Assembly: GCA_937872925.1 (NCBI GenBank)
Contig: CALMUT010000260.1
Span: 1-64,000 of the forward strand
DNA length: 64,000 nucleotides
Source: an uncultured Myxococcales bacterium
GTDB lineage: Bacteria; Myxococcota_A; Polyangia; Polyangiales; Polyangiaceae
Direction of reading: 5' to 3'
The notes beneath the pieces are model-generated. The model had not been told where the DNA came from, made no database searches, and saw nothing but the letters and a program-made list of their open reading frames with translations. Made by a program: the position numbers and the translations under genes. Within the stretch, counting starts at the first letter, position 1. Each line of letters opens with the position of its first letter. This document shows, in pieces, positions 14,315 through 22,951 of the stretch.

Positions 14315-16384
14315 GTGGCCCTCGAGCTCCGCCCCGGCGTCGTCATCGCGGACAAACTCCGCCTGCTGCGGCAGTTGGGGCACGGCGGCATGGGTGTGGT
14401 GTGGGCCGCGCGGCACGAAACGCTGGAGACCGACGTTGCCGTCAAGCTGATCCGCCCCGAACGCGGTCAGGACGACGCGCTGATCGCGCGCTTCGAACGG
14501 GAAGCGAAGACCACGGCGCGCATCCAGCACCCTCACGTGGTGCACGTGATGGACTTCGGCAGCGTCGACGCCGCGGTCCCGTATATCGTGATGGAGCTGC
14601 TCAGCGGCTTCTCGCTGGCGGAGCTGCTCGAAAGTGGCGGTCGGCTGAGTCTTGCTTCGGCGCTGGTATTGGTACAGCAGGTCGGCAGCGCGCTGGCCAG
14701 CGCGCACGAGCGCGGCGTGGTGCACCGGGACATCAAGCCCCACAACATCTTCGTGCTGGAAGAGAGCCGGGGTTATCCGCTGTTCGTCAAGGTGCTGGAC
14801 TTTGGCATCGCCAAAATGCTGTCCGACACCCAGGTACCCGGCGGCAGCCAGACCCTGACCGAGACCGGCGCCGTGATTGGTTCCCCGCCGTATATGAGCC
14901 CCGAACAGATTGAAGGCAAACCCATCGATCTGCGAACGGACCTGTGGTCACTGGGCGTGATCGTCTATGAGTGTTTGACGGGGCAGCGTCCGTTTCAGGG
15001 CAGCTCTTTCGTGGGCGTGGGTGCGGCGATTCTGAATGGCACCTACACGCCGGCGCGGGAGCTGCGACCGAACTTGCCCCGGGCGGTGGAGGATTGGCTG
15101 TCGAAGGTGCTCAACTTGGATCCGAGCGCGCGCTTTTCGACGGCGGCGGAGATGGTCGAGGCGTTCCAGCGCGCGGCGGCGGAGTCGACGGCGCCGGGGG
15201 ACGCGGTGGCGGGGCGTTCGGGCGTGGCAGTCGCGTCCGCGGCGTCGGGCTTTGAATCGACGCTGGACGCGACCCCGCCAGTAAATACTGGGACAGTCGA
15301 TGCTGACAGCGTGCCGGTTTCCGTTGGAAAAACGGCGAGTCAGCCGCCCATCGCGGTCAAAGGCGCGGCGCCGCGACGGCGAAGGGCGGACTCCCGCGAC
15401 GGCGCTGCCCGCGACGGCGCTGCCCGCGACGGCGCTTCGACGGACACGGACGCTTCGACGGACAGCGCGGTGTCGAGCGCGATTCGACGGGCACCGCGTG
15501 GAAAGGCGCGTCGGCTGCGCAGCGTGGTGATGTACGGACTGCCGGCCGCGGCCGTCGCGGGCACGCTGGCGGCAGTGGGGTTCATGCGCAGCAGCGGCGC
15601 GGCGGATTGCCCCGCTGGAATGGTGAAGATCCCGAGCAGCACGTTCCGGCTCGGCTCGGCACCGGACGGCGAAACGCCAAGCGACGAAGCGCCGCAGCAG
15701 CGGGTCACCCTCGACGCCTTCTGTCTCGACAAGACGGAAGTCAGCGGCCGCGAATACGCGAAGTGCAAGGACTGCGCGCCGCTGCCGCGCACCGTGCAGG
15801 GCGAAGGCTTGACCCCAAACGCCATCACCTTCTGGAGTCAGTTCTGCAACGCAGCGGACGCACTGGATCACCCCGTGAACTGTGTGGACCTGCCACGAGC
15901 CGTCGCCTTTTGCGAATCCCAGGGCAAGCGCTTGCCGACAGAAACGGAGTGGGAGCTCGCAGCGCGAGGTCCGGAAGCGCGCACTTTCCCCTGGGGTGAG
16001 AGCGCACCCACGAATACGCACCTGAACGCCTGCGGCGCTGAGTGCAGCGAGCTGTTGACGGAGCGACTCAAACAGATCGGACGCGATCCGTGGCCACGCA
16101 TGCACGAGCAGAGCGACGGCGCGCCGACCACCGCGCCCGTGGGAACCCACCCGGAAGGCGCGTCAGAAAGCGGCATCTTTGATTTGGCGGGCAACGTCTG
16201 GGAGTGGACCAGTAGCCACTACTGCCGCTACGACGACGCCGACTGCGGCGACTCGCGACGTGTGATCCGCGGTGGGGGCTGGGACACGGTCGAAAGCCAG
16301 GACGTACGCTCCGCGCGTCGCCTGCCCAGCGCCCCGAACGCCCGCAGCTGGAGCGTCGGTTTCCGTTGCGCCAAGTCGCTGTAA
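14315..16384 (+). CDS. Ser/Thr protein kinase fused to a formylglycine-generating-enzyme-like domain
   Basis: This 689-residue protein starts at GTG. The kinase domain (about 12-290) is complete: P-loop LGHGGMGVV, Lys44 in VAVKLI, HRDIKPHN (Asp139), DFG (162-164), SPEQIEG. A disordered linker holds three DGAAR-type repeats and Ser/Thr-rich stretches, possible phosphosites. One membrane helix (about 407-427) is followed by an exported FGE-sulfatase/SUMF1-like domain (about 432-689): MVKIPSSTFRLGS, DKTEVSGREYAKC, LPTETEWELAARG, GNVWEWTSSHYC, RVIRGGGWDT and the closing VGFRCAKSL. Known members of this architecture are myxobacterial receptor kinases whose FGE-like part is thought to be a sensor. 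No sulfatase gene is nearby, so sensing is more likely than sulfatase maturation. Confidence 0.93.
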   Translation: MALELRPGVVIADKLRLLRQLGHGGMGVVWAARHETLETDVAVKLIRPERGQDDALIARFEREAKTTARIQHPHVVHVMDFGSVDAAVPYIVMELLSGFSLAELLESGGRLSLASALVLVQQVGSALASAHERGVVHRDIKPHNIFVLEESRGYPLFVKVLDFGIAKMLSDTQVPGGSQTLTETGAVIGSPPYMSPEQIEGKPIDLRTDLWSLGVIVYECLTGQRPFQGSSFVGVGAAILNGTYTPARELRPNLPRAVEDWLSKVLNLDPSARFSTAAEMVEAFQRAAAESTAPGDAVAGRSGVAVASAASGFESTLDATPPVNTGTVDADSVPVSVGKTASQPPIAVKGAAPRRRRADSRDGAARDGAARDGASTDTDASTDSAVSSAIRRAPRGKARRLRSVVMYGLPAAAVAGTLAAVGFMRSSGAADCPAGMVKIPSSTFRLGSAPDGETPSDEAPQQRVTLDAFCLDKTEVSGREYAKCKDCAPLPRTVQGEGLTPNAITFWSQFCNAADALDHPVNCVDLPRAVAFCESQGKRLPTETEWELAARGPEARTFPWGESAPTNTHLNACGAECSELLTERLKQIGRDPWPRMHEQSDGAPTTAPVGTHPEGASESGIFDLAGNVWEWTSSHYCRYDDADCGDSRRVIRGGGWDTVESQDVRSARRLPSAPNARSWSVGFRCAKSL

Positions 16385-16427
16385 CGCGTCCGCAGCGGTC
16401 TCTCTGCCTGAGCAGGCGTCGCGGCGC

Positions 16428-17705
16428 TCAGTCTTTCTTCGCGCGCTCGCGCATGCGCAGCAGCTTGCCCCGGGAAACGCCCAGTCGCTTTGCGGCTGCG
16501 GTGAGGTTGCCGTCGGCGGCCGCGATAGCAGCGTTCACGACTTCTTCGGTGAGCGCGGTGGTCACCGGGGCGGCCTGCTTGCCGAGGGCTTCGTCGAGGC
16601 CCCACACGCGCAGGCCTGGTTCTGGGTCAGCGCGGCGTGCCGCGGCGAGCGCGGCCTCAAGCTCGCGCACGTTGCCGGGCCAGGGTGCAAGCAGCAAGCG
16701 CTCCACGGCTTCCACTTCGACGGCGTTTGCATCAAGGGGTGCATCGGCACGCGAGCTCAGCGCCTGCGCGATGCTGAAGATATCTTCGGGGCGTTCTCGC
16801 AGCGACGGCAGCTCGACGCGCGCCAGGGCCAAGCGCGCGTATAGATCGCGGCGGAACGTTCCCGCCTCGACCATCGCTTCGAGATTGCGATGCGTGGCCG
16901 CGAGCACCAGCACGTCGACGCTCAACGGCCGCGAGGCACCCACCGGCAGCACTTCGCGGTTTTCGAGCAGTCGCAACAACTTGGGCTGTAGCTCCAGGGG
17001 CAGCTCGCCGATTTCGTCCAGGACCAGCGTCCCACCGTCGTGAGCGACGACCACACCCGGCGACGCGCCCTGGGCACCGGAAAACGCTCCGGCGGCGTGT
17101 CCGAAGAACTGCGACTCGAAGACGCCGGCGGCAACCCCGGCGACGTTGACGAAGGCGAGGGGCTTTGCGCGATGGCAGCTTTCGGCGATGGCACGCGCCA
17201 GCAGCTCTTTGCCCGTGCCCGTTTCGCCTTCGATCAGCACGTTGCGCGGCCTGTCTCCGGCGATCCCACGAAGGCAGTTTGCGACCTTGCGCAGGCCGTA
17301 GGGACCGATCAGCTCGCCCAGCGGGAGCTCGGGGGTAAACGCTCCAAGAAACTCCCCGCGGTATACGAAGAGCGTGCCGCCCATGCGAAGGATCGCGCCG
17401 GACTCGAGGGTAACGCGATCCGACGCGGACAGGCGTGCACCGTTGACCCAAGTGCCGTTGCGCGAGCCCGCGTCGGCCACAGACAACACACCACCGGCGC
17501 GATCGATCGAGAGGTGCTTGGACGAAACCTTTTCATCCGCGAGGTTCGCCGCAGCAAGCCAGTCGCGACCGACGACAGATCCGGAATCGGGTACGGCCAG
17601 AGCGTGGGGGCGCGGGAAGGCGCAGACAAACGCGGGCCGCGTCGCGCCGGTTTTCGGCGGAGACGGCCCACGGTGCTCGACGGTGCTCGCGCTGTCACCC
17701 GACAT
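16428..17705 (-). CDS. FHA-domain sigma-54-dependent transcriptional activator
   Basis: This 425-residue protein starts at ATG 17705; the longer open frame would overlap the upstream gene and adds only Arg-rich shadow sequence. Order: FHA domain at about 40-115 ([31 protein letters not shown]), AAA+ domain at about 135-360 (Walker A GETGTGKE, Walker [14 protein letters not shown], arginine-finger region [10 protein letters not shown]), and a Fis-type helix-turn-helix at the end ([20 protein letters not shown]). The sigma-54 contact loop reads GAFSGA, not GAFTGA. The FHA input means it responds to a phospho-threonine protein, plausibly a substrate of one of the nearby kinases. It is downstream of, and probably co-transcribed with, the coiled-coil gene (41-base gap). 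Confidence 0.93.
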   Translation of the reverse strand: MSGDSASTVEHRGPSPPKTGATRPAFVCAFPRPHALAVPDSGSVVGRDWLAAANLADEKVSSKHLSIDRAGGVLSVADAGSRNGTWVNGARLSASDRVTLESGAILRMGGTLFVYRGEFLGAFTPELPLGELIGPYGLRKVANCLRGIAGDRPRNVLIEGETGTGKELLARAIAESCHRAKPLAFVNVAGVAAGVFESQFFGHAAGAFSGAQGASPGVVVAHDGGTLVLDEIGELPLELQPKLLRLLENREVLPVGASRPLSVDVLVLAATHRNLEAMVEAGTFRRDLYARLALARVELPSLRERPEDIFSIAQALSSRADAPLDANAVEVEAVERLLLAPWPGNVRELEAALAAARRADPEPGLRVWGLDEALGKQAAPVTTALTEEVVNAAIAAADGNLTAAAKRLGVSRGKLLRMRERAKKD

Positions 17706-17746
17706 GCGTCCGCAGAGTGCCACGCGGCCAATGCCGGACCAAGGAC

Positions 17747-18784
17747 TCAAAACAGCGGCGTGCCGTCGAAGCCGCAGCCGGGATCTCCCACTTGGCAGCG
17801 GCCGCTTGCGACGCCGGTGCTGGTGCTGGTGCCGGTGGCTGCGACGGGGCCGGAGCTCTGGCCGCGCTTGTGCGAGAGCGCGTCCCGGAGTTGATCCAGG
17901 GCGCGAGCGTACGCTTGGCGATCTGCCTGAGTGGCGCCCGGTGCCTTGGCGCGTGCGGCTGCCCGCGCGGCGTCTTGGGTGGTTTGAGATCGGCGCGCGG
18001 TCTCTGCCCATGCAACCAGATCTCCGTGACGCGCGTCGAGCTGTCGGAGCTCGCCCAGGGCGTTGCCGCGCTCCTCGAGTCCGTCGAGGGCCGCGCCAAA
18101 GGTGCTGAGCTGCGAGTGAGTGGGCGTCGTCTCGCTGACCCCATCCCGCGCAGCTTGCGCAGTGGCGCGCGCGCCTTCCAAGTGCTTCTCGGAGAAGCGC
18201 GCCGCCAGTGCCGCGTGCCGTCGGTCCAGCGCCCCAAGTTGAACGCTCTTCGCTTCCTCACGCTCTTGCAGCAGCGCGGCGTTGCGACCCGAAAGTTCTT
18301 CGACGGTCTGCGCGTGAGCAACGGACGCCTGGTGCGCTTGGTAGGCGCCAGCGCCACCGACGCAGGCGACCAGGGCAAGCGCCGCCGACAGCACATACTC
18401 CCGGGTGCGGCGCCGGGTAGCGCGACGAACACGCAGGGCTTCTAGCTCGTGCGCGCGCACAGCGTTGTCGATTTGGAGCCGCGCTTGCGCTTCTGCCTGA
18501 ATGCGCGCCACTTCAACTTCCGCCTGGGCGCGGCCCGCGCGGCGCGCCGCCTCCATGCGTTCTTCAAGGGCCCGCGCCGCTTCGGCTTCCTGTTGTGCGG
18601 CGAGCTGGGCGCGCTGCTTTGCGGCATGCTCCGCCTGGGCCGCCTGCTCCGCCGCCCGCTTGCGATCGCGCTGCTCCGCTTCCTGCGCGGCCTCGGCGCG
18701 CAATCGGCCCGACTCAATGCGGGTCAGCTCCGTCAGGGAAGTCATCACGGAGGTTTCGGTGGTGGCGGGATGTGGCTTGCTCAT
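17747..18784 (-). CDS. Single-pass membrane protein with long charged coiled coils
   Basis: This 345-residue protein starts at ATG 18784, behind a Shine-Dalgarno (AGGAG on the minus strand). Residues about 25-135 are an Ala/Glu/Gln/Arg-rich heptad coiled coil ([20 protein letters not shown]). One membrane helix follows at about 150 ([19 protein letters not shown]), then a second helical coiled region and a short Ser/Thr tail ending [14 protein letters not shown]. This gives a cytoplasmic coil, a membrane span and a periplasmic helix, a plausible scaffold or receptor-like partner for the FHA activator encoded just downstream. I do not recognise a named family. Confidence 0.75.
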   Translation of the reverse strand: MSKPHPATTETSVMTSLTELTRIESGRLRAEAAQEAEQRDRKRAAEQAAQAEHAAKQRAQLAAQQEAEAARALEERMEAARRAGRAQAEVEVARIQAEAQARLQIDNAVRAHELEALRVRRATRRRTREYVLSAALALVACVGGAGAYQAHQASVAHAQTVEELSGRNAALLQEREEAKSVQLGALDRRHAALAARFSEKHLEGARATAQAARDGVSETTPTHSQLSTFGAALDGLEERGNALGELRQLDARHGDLVAWAETARRSQTTQDAARAAARAKAPGATQADRQAYARALDQLRDALSHKRGQSSGPVAATGTSTSTGVASGRCQVGDPGCGFDGTPLF

Positions 18785-18877
18785 GCTGTGGGCTCCTGTC
18801 TGGGTTGCCCAAGCGCTTTTGCAGTCGCCGTGCCGACGAAAACGCCGGCCTATTTCCGGGATTTCGCGGGGCATTCT

Positions 18878-18923
18878 GCGATCGCGATCGCGTCTGCACT
18901 GCGCGATCGCGATCGCGATCGCG
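18878..18923. repeat. Palindromic GCGATCGC arrays
   Basis: GCGATCGCGATCGCG (18878-18892) and a longer GATCGC array (18902-18923) are separated by 9 bases. Every GCGATCGC is its own reverse complement, so the two arms can pair with each other or fold on themselves. The site is about 95 bases upstream of the coiled-coil gene, in the only long gap (233 bases) of this region. It resembles the HIP1 octamer known from cyanobacteria and is also a Dam-type GATC cluster. Confidence 0.7.
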
Positions 18924-19017
18924 GGGAGGGCATTGCAACCCCGTGACCAACGCAGCGCGGGTGCACGCATGGGAGGAGTGCCCCAGTGCCTGCACGCGAC
19001 CCGACCCTAAAACCCAA

Positions 19018-19536
19018 CTAGCGACGGTAGTGGTGGTCGTCCGGTTCGGCTTCGACGAGCATGAGCGGGAACTTGAGCAACACGCCGGCCTCACCGTAGG
19101 TCTGCCCTTCAGGCTCCGCGAAGAGGTGGCCCACTCCGCCGTAGAGGTGCACTGCGGCCAGAGATAGTAGGAAGCGCGCACGGAAACCGTCGGTGGCAGG
19201 ATCGCTGAGCTGGCGCACGTAGCCCAGGTCCAGACCGAAAATGGCAGCGCCCGCCTCGGCGCCAACGCTCATGCGTGTGGACTTGGATCCAGAATCGCGC
19301 AGCACGTCCCCGTAGACCCCCGCCCACATGAAGTCCTTGCTGATGTAGACCAAGCTGACTTCTGGGCCGAGCAGGAAGCCGTTGGACAGCGGATCGGGAT
19401 TGACGGCGTAGCCAAGGTTCACGCCCATGGGGAGCCACAACGAATCACGCACCTTGGGCCCGGCGTCTGCGTGCGCAGCGGTTGGCGCGCACAGCACTCC
19501 CAGACTCAGTGCCAGCGCAGTGATCGGAGCTCTCAT
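19018..19536 (-). CDS. Small outer-membrane-type protein
   Basis: This 172-residue protein starts at ATG 19536, which overlaps the upstream stop (ATGA) and opens directly into a signal peptide cut after AHADA. The rest alternates hydrophobic and polar residues with frequent Gly/Tyr (LPMGVNLGYAVNPDPLSNG, LVYISKDFMWAGVYG, AGAAIFGLDLGYVRQL), as in small 8-stranded barrels. The family is not recognised. It is the last gene of a tight minus-strand trio (20647 to 19018). Confidence 0.75.
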   Translation of the reverse strand: MRAPITALALSLGVLCAPTAAHADAGPKVRDSLWLPMGVNLGYAVNPDPLSNGFLLGPEVSLVYISKDFMWAGVYGDVLRDSGSKSTRMSVGAEAGAAIFGLDLGYVRQLSDPATDGFRARFLLSLAAVHLYGGVGHLFAEPEGQTYGEAGVLLKFPLMLVEAEPDDHHYRR

Positions 19537-20183
19537 CGCATCTCGATTTGTACTCCGCTTTCGGGCTCGATGTCTCTGAGTTCGATCACGGTGTGTGGGC
19601 GGCCAAGATTGGCGACGCGTTTTCCTTCGACGATCATCGCGGCGGCGCGCGCGTGGGGGTCGTGCAGCGCGACACGCAGCGTGCGGATCGGTCCGTGCCA
19701 ATACGCGCCGCTTTTGAGCACGTAACCGAAGTCGCCGGTGCCGGGCTGCACGTAGCGCACCGCAAGCCAGCTTCTCGGCGCCTCGAAGTCCGCAGCCCGT
19801 AGCCACAGGTCCCAGGTTTCCGCGGCCTTGCCCACGGGCAAGCTGCCCGCTTCGCCGCGGGCGACACGCACCGAGCGGGACGCGCTGCCGAGCACTTCGG
19901 CGTGGAAGTTGCGACACGCGCCCCGAGGGCCGCCAATGGGAAATGTTGCGATGCGGTTTTTCGCGCGGCCGCGGCTTTCAAACTGGAACAAAGCTTCGAC
20001 CTGCACACTGTCGTCGCGGCGGATACGCAGATTCAGTTGTTCGTGCGCAAGTGCCAGGCCGCTGTCTTCGACGTAGGGATAGCGCGGCACCACGCCGAGA
20101 CCGGACGGCGCGCACGCTGAGGCAGCGATGGCGCACAGTCCGATCCTGCAGACCCGGAACCCAAGGGTCCGCGCGGGCGTCAC
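19533..20183 (-). CDS. Lipoprotein of unknown function
   Basis: This 216-residue protein starts at GTG 20183, which shares four bases with the upstream stop (GTGA). A longer frame would overlap the thioesterase gene by 90 bases. It has signal peptide and lipobox AASAC. The mature part is beta-rich (LNLRIRRDDSVQVEALFQFE, AAETWDLWLRAADFEAP, IRTLRVALHDPHARAAAMIV), like an immunoglobulin-type or DUF4424-like periplasmic domain; this is a guess. It is coupled by overlap to both neighbours. Confidence 0.72.
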   Translation of the reverse strand: MTPARTLGFRVCRIGLCAIAASACAPSGLGVVPRYPYVEDSGLALAHEQLNLRIRRDDSVQVEALFQFESRGRAKNRIATFPIGGPRGACRNFHAEVLGSASRSVRVARGEAGSLPVGKAAETWDLWLRAADFEAPRSWLAVRYVQPGTGDFGYVLKSGAYWHGPIRTLRVALHDPHARAAAMIVEGKRVANLGRPHTVIELRDIEPESGVQIEMR

Positions 20184-20647
20184 GGGACGCGGACGCCGGG
20201 CTTGGACTCGAGGTACGAGCGCAGCGCGGGCGGCATGGCGCAGGACTTGAAGGACTTGCTGTCGATCCACACGTGGTGCGTCTGCCCGATGGCGGCGGGT
20301 GTGCCGTCACCTTTCAGCACGCGATACGCAAAGCGCGTGCTCGACGTGCCCAACTGCGCGAACACAACTTCGACGACGACTTGATCGCCGAAAAAAAGAG
20401 GCGAGAGGTAGTCCGCCTCGGCGTGCACCAGCGGCGCGGCCATTTCGCGACGGGCCAACATGCCCGGCACATCGAGGCCGGCCTGGAGCAGCAGCGCGAG
20501 ATAGGCGTCGCTGAAGTACTCGAAGGTGCGGGCGAAGTAGATGGTGCCGGCGGCGTCGACGTCTTGGAACTTCACGGCGCGCGTTTGCGAGCACAGCGCC
20601 GGTTGCGCGGCGAGGATCGCGTCTTTTTCGAAGTCGGGTGATGGCAC
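20180..20647 (-). CDS. Hotdog-fold acyl-CoA thioesterase (4HBT/YbgC type)
   Basis: This 155-residue protein has one hotdog domain, with the 4-hydroxybenzoyl-CoA-thioesterase motif VKFQDVDAAGTIYFAR (catalytic Asp31 region), then FEYFSDAYLALL and FFGDQVVVEVVF. Relatives hydrolyse acyl-CoA thioesters such as DHNA-CoA or short-chain acyl-CoAs in the cytoplasm. It leads a three-gene minus-strand unit with two envelope proteins. That link is unexplained, unless it resembles the ybgC gene placed beside tol-pal in other bacteria. Confidence 0.85.
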   Translation of the reverse strand: MPSPDFEKDAILAAQPALCSQTRAVKFQDVDAAGTIYFARTFEYFSDAYLALLLQAGLDVPGMLARREMAAPLVHAEADYLSPLFFGDQVVVEVVFAQLGTSSTRFAYRVLKGDGTPAAIGQTHHVWIDSKSFKSCAMPPALRSYLESKPGVRVP

Positions 20648-20715
20648 GGGAAAACCTGCGTTCGCAGTTACGCGCCGGCGTGGAGCGCGTCAAGATCCGG
20701 GGTGACTTGCGGCGG

Positions 20716-20759
20716 CGACTGGAACGAGCCGGCGGAACGACTGGAAGCCGCCGGCGGAA
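20716..20759. repeat. 22-bp tandem repeat in a divergent promoter region
   Basis: Two adjacent 22-base copies (20716-20737, 20738-20759; about 19 of 22 identical, each ending CCGGCGGAA) are followed by the start of a third (CGACGG). They fill the middle of the 152-base space between the divergent starts at 20647 (minus) and 20800 (plus). One copy is two helical turns long, as expected for paired operator sites. Confidence 0.6.
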
Positions 20760-20799
20760 CGACGGATACTCCGGCGCGCGCCTCGATCGCGGACCTCCC

Positions 20800-21594
20800 A
20801 TGCCACGGCTTTTTGATCTTCCGATCCACGTGAGCTCGCGCTGGATCTTCAACTGCTATGTGGTGGAGCTGGACGGCGGCGCGGCGCTGGTCGTGGACCC
20901 GGGCTTGCCAGTCACCGCAACGGGCGCCCTGGAAGCATTGCGGGAGCTCGAGGCAGAGTCCGTGACGGTGGTGTCGAGCCATGGGCACTCGGATCACGTG
21001 GGCGGGATCCCCACGTTGCTGGGGGCCGTGCGTGGGAAGGTGTGGTTGCCCGCACGCTGCGAAGCGTACCTGGCCGGCGAGTTGCCTCGCGCACCGGGGC
21101 TGCGGGAAGTGGCGAAGATCTTGCCAGTGTTCGGCGACCAGCGCTTTGACTGGCAAGCCGTGCGGGAGTTCGCGGGAGAAGCTTCGAAGCAAGGCTACGG
21201 GCGCAGTCCACGCATGCAGATCTCGTTTGAAGTGGAAGGTTTCTTGAGGGACGGAGACACCATCGAAAACGCACCGGGCTGGGAAGTGCTCCACACGCCC
21301 GGACACACCGATGACTCCACGTGCCTGTACCATCGGGCTTCGGCCACGCTGATCTCCGGGGATGCCGTGCTCACCCACGCGGGGCGGGCTTGGTTCAACC
21401 CGGAAGTGACGGACCGCGGCGCTTCCAACGATACAGAAACGCGCCTGCGCGAGTTGGACGTGCGTCATTTGCTGCCGGGCCACGGCAAACCCATCGCCGG
21501 CAAGGCGCTGCTGCGCGACGCGCGTTCATTCCGCGACCAACCAGAGACGCGCAGCACGCTCAGCCGCATCGCGCGCCGTGTCGGCAGTTGGTGA
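20800..21594 (+). CDS. Metallo-beta-lactamase-fold hydrolase
   Basis: This 264-residue protein starts at ATG 20800, placed just before the first beta strand; upstream in-frame sequence is promoter-like and Arg-rich. It has the metal-binding signature SHGHSDH (His61, His63, Asp65, His66), Asp33 in VVDPGLP, His in VLHTPGHTDDS, Asp in LISGDAVL and His in LLPGHGKP, which is the full binuclear site. This is typical of glyoxalase-II-like or lactonase-like hydrolases. The substrate cannot be told. It is convergent with the 21526 gene, and their 3' ends overlap by 69 bases. Confidence 0.88.
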   Translation: MPRLFDLPIHVSSRWIFNCYVVELDGGAALVVDPGLPVTATGALEALRELEAESVTVVSSHGHSDHVGGIPTLLGAVRGKVWLPARCEAYLAGELPRAPGLREVAKILPVFGDQRFDWQAVREFAGEASKQGYGRSPRMQISFEVEGFLRDGDTIENAPGWEVLHTPGHTDDSTCLYHRASATLISGDAVLTHAGRAWFNPEVTDRGASNDTETRLRELDVRHLLPGHGKPIAGKALLRDARSFRDQPETRSTLSRIARRVGSW

Positions 21595-22041
21595 CCAGGC
21601 CGCCTCGTGCGGCGCGCTTGAAGCTGGCAAGTGCGCTGGCGGCGACCGCTGGAGGGCGGTCTCACGCTGCGCTGGCAAGGGCGGGCGCTCCGGCTGCGAA
21701 GTAAACGCCCAGTCGATCAAGAGCGCTAGCCCCACGCCGGTGGCGGCGCCGATCACGTCCCAAGTGAAGTCTTTGTAGCTCGGAGTGCCGGCGCCCGTGG
21801 CGTCGTAGGCCTCCTTGCCGGCACCTGCTGCGATGGCGAGGGAACCGCCGAAGAGAGCACGCTGCCAGCGCTCTTCCGTCACGGGCACGGCCAGCGCGTA
21901 CCCTCCCCCGGCGATGGCTGCCGACACGGAAAAGTGCAGCGCTTTGTCCTCGGCGAACCACGGATCTTCTTGAGCCGCTGCGGGCAACGTCAGGCAGGTT
22001 GCGAACGCAACGCAAGACACGGCAACAGCGCGGCGGTGCAC
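21526..22041 (-). CDS. YfiM/DUF2279-like exported protein
   Basis: This 171-residue protein starts at GTG with a signal peptide cut after PAAAQ. The core EDKALHFSVSAAIAGGGYAL, with KEAYDATGAGTPSYKD and WDVIGAATGVGLALLIDW, matches the YfiM family of small envelope proteins. These are predicted to sit at a membrane via two hydrophobic helices, and their function is unknown. The last 50 residues are a Pro/Ala-rich tail whose DNA overlaps the end of the hydrolase gene on the other strand. A TACGCT hexamer lies 6 bases before the start. Confidence 0.82.
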   Translation of the reverse strand: MHRRAVAVSCVAFATCLTLPAAAQEDPWFAEDKALHFSVSAAIAGGGYALAVPVTEERWQRALFGGSLAIAAGAGKEAYDATGAGTPSYKDFTWDVIGAATGVGLALLIDWAFTSQPERPPLPAQRETALQRSPPAHLPASSAPHEAAWSPTADTARDAAERAARLWLVAE

Positions 22042-22047
22042 CCGCGC

Positions 22048-22053
22048 AGCGTA
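22048..22053 (-). promoter_or_regulatory. -10-like TACGCT before the YfiM-like gene
   Basis: TACGCT on the minus strand lies 6 bases from GTG 22041, with no room for a ribosome binding site. This fits a leaderless transcript. Confidence 0.4.
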
Positions 22054-22080
22054 GCGAAAAGTTCGGGCCCTGGCGCGGTT

Positions 22081-22794
22081 TCAGTCGATGGGGATCGCTG
22101 CCTGGCAATGCCCGGCCACGCATTCTGCGGAACTTCCGGGTGGGAACGGCTGCGGCAGACAGGGCGGGCAATCTCCGGCGGGGTCGCAGACGAGTTGCTC
22201 GAAGGCTACGTTCTTGTTGTAGGCGATCAGGTCCCAGGAAGACCCGGCGCAGGTCTCACAGCATCCCGAACCCCAGCGCAAGCGACAGTCGTCCTTGGTC
22301 TTGCACGCGGACAGCTCACTCGTGCGAATGTCTTTGGGCGTGCACTGACCTGCCTCGCAGAGCGCGATCAAGTTTGGCTGAGGGAACTCCACGCAGTCCG
22401 GGCACGCAACGGGATCCGCGCAGTAGAAATTGTTGGCCTCTTTGGATTTGTTGTGGTTGACGCCGATGAAACCTTCGAGCTTGGGCTCGCCGCAGTAGCC
22501 GCAACAGTTCGTTGGGAACAAGAAACACTGTCCCGGTCCGTCGCAGGCAGCGAAGGCATTGCCACCACTGCCACCACCGGTGCCCGCGCCGCCACTGCCG
22601 CTGACGCCCCCGCCGCTGCCGCCGCCTCCAACTGCGCCCGTCGCTGCGGTGCCTCCGCTGCCCCCGCCGGCAGACCCGCCGCTACCGGCGCCGCCATCAG
22701 GCCCGGAGCCACTCGTAGATGACCCACCGCAGGCCAGCATGCTGGCCAGGGAAAGACCCGCAAAGAACGAACCCCGCACGACGTGCTTGAACAT
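22081..22794 (-). CDS. Cys-rich lipoprotein
   Basis: This 237-residue protein starts at ATG 22794; the much longer open frame upstream is the shadow of the nucleotidyltransferase gene. It has signal peptide, lipobox SMLAC, a Gly/Ser tether to about residue 80, then two Cys-rich repeats. Each has a CC-x2-C core (PTNCCGYCGEP; GSGCCETCAGS) followed by an extended loop and Cys-x-x-Cys-x2-3-P (CADPVACPDC; CDPAGDCPPC). The two halves look like a duplicated domain. The CC-x2-C pattern is common in myxobacterial surface lipoproteins; no function is known to me. Confidence 0.8.
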   Translation of the reverse strand: MFKHVVRGSFFAGLSLASMLACGGSSTSGSGPDGGAGSGGSAGGGSGGTAATGAVGGGGSGGGVSGSGGAGTGGGSGGNAFAACDGPGQCFLFPTNCCGYCGEPKLEGFIGVNHNKSKEANNFYCADPVACPDCVEFPQPNLIALCEAGQCTPKDIRTSELSACKTKDDCRLRWGSGCCETCAGSSWDLIAYNKNVAFEQLVCDPAGDCPPCLPQPFPPGSSAECVAGHCQAAIPID

Positions 22795-22801
22795 GCCCGC
22801 C

Positions 22802-22807
22802 ACTCTA
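22802..22807 (-). promoter_or_regulatory. -10-like TAGAGT before the 22081-22794 gene
   Basis: TAGAGT on the minus strand lies 7 bases before ATG 22794. No Shine-Dalgarno is seen. Confidence 0.38.
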
Positions 22808-22938
22808 GCAATCCGGATGCCGCAGCTGGGACCGGGGAATTGCCGAAAAAACCCAGGGTCCACGGGGGGGCTGTGTGCCAACCATGCCAGATCTGCGGCA
22901 GCAGCGTCGCACCGGGGCGGATCCGACGTGGACTTTGC

Positions 22939-22944
22939 TACGGT
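22939..22944 (+). promoter_or_regulatory. -10-like TACGGT before the nucleotidyltransferase gene
   Basis: TACGGT lies 7 bases before ATG 22952. It would drive the four-gene operon 22952-28673 as a leaderless transcript. Confidence 0.38.
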
Positions 22945-22951
22945 GAGCGCC

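Noticed and set aside
14948-16150. 400-codon Arg-rich frame on the minus strand
   Set aside because: It is a shadow of the kinase-FGE gene. The Arg content above 25% and the lack of any hydrophobic core mark it as non-coding.
16428-18011. Longer version of the FHA activator with 102 extra N-terminal residues
   Set aside because: The extension overlaps the upstream gene on the same strand, is Arg/His-rich and lacks any domain; ATG 17705 fits.
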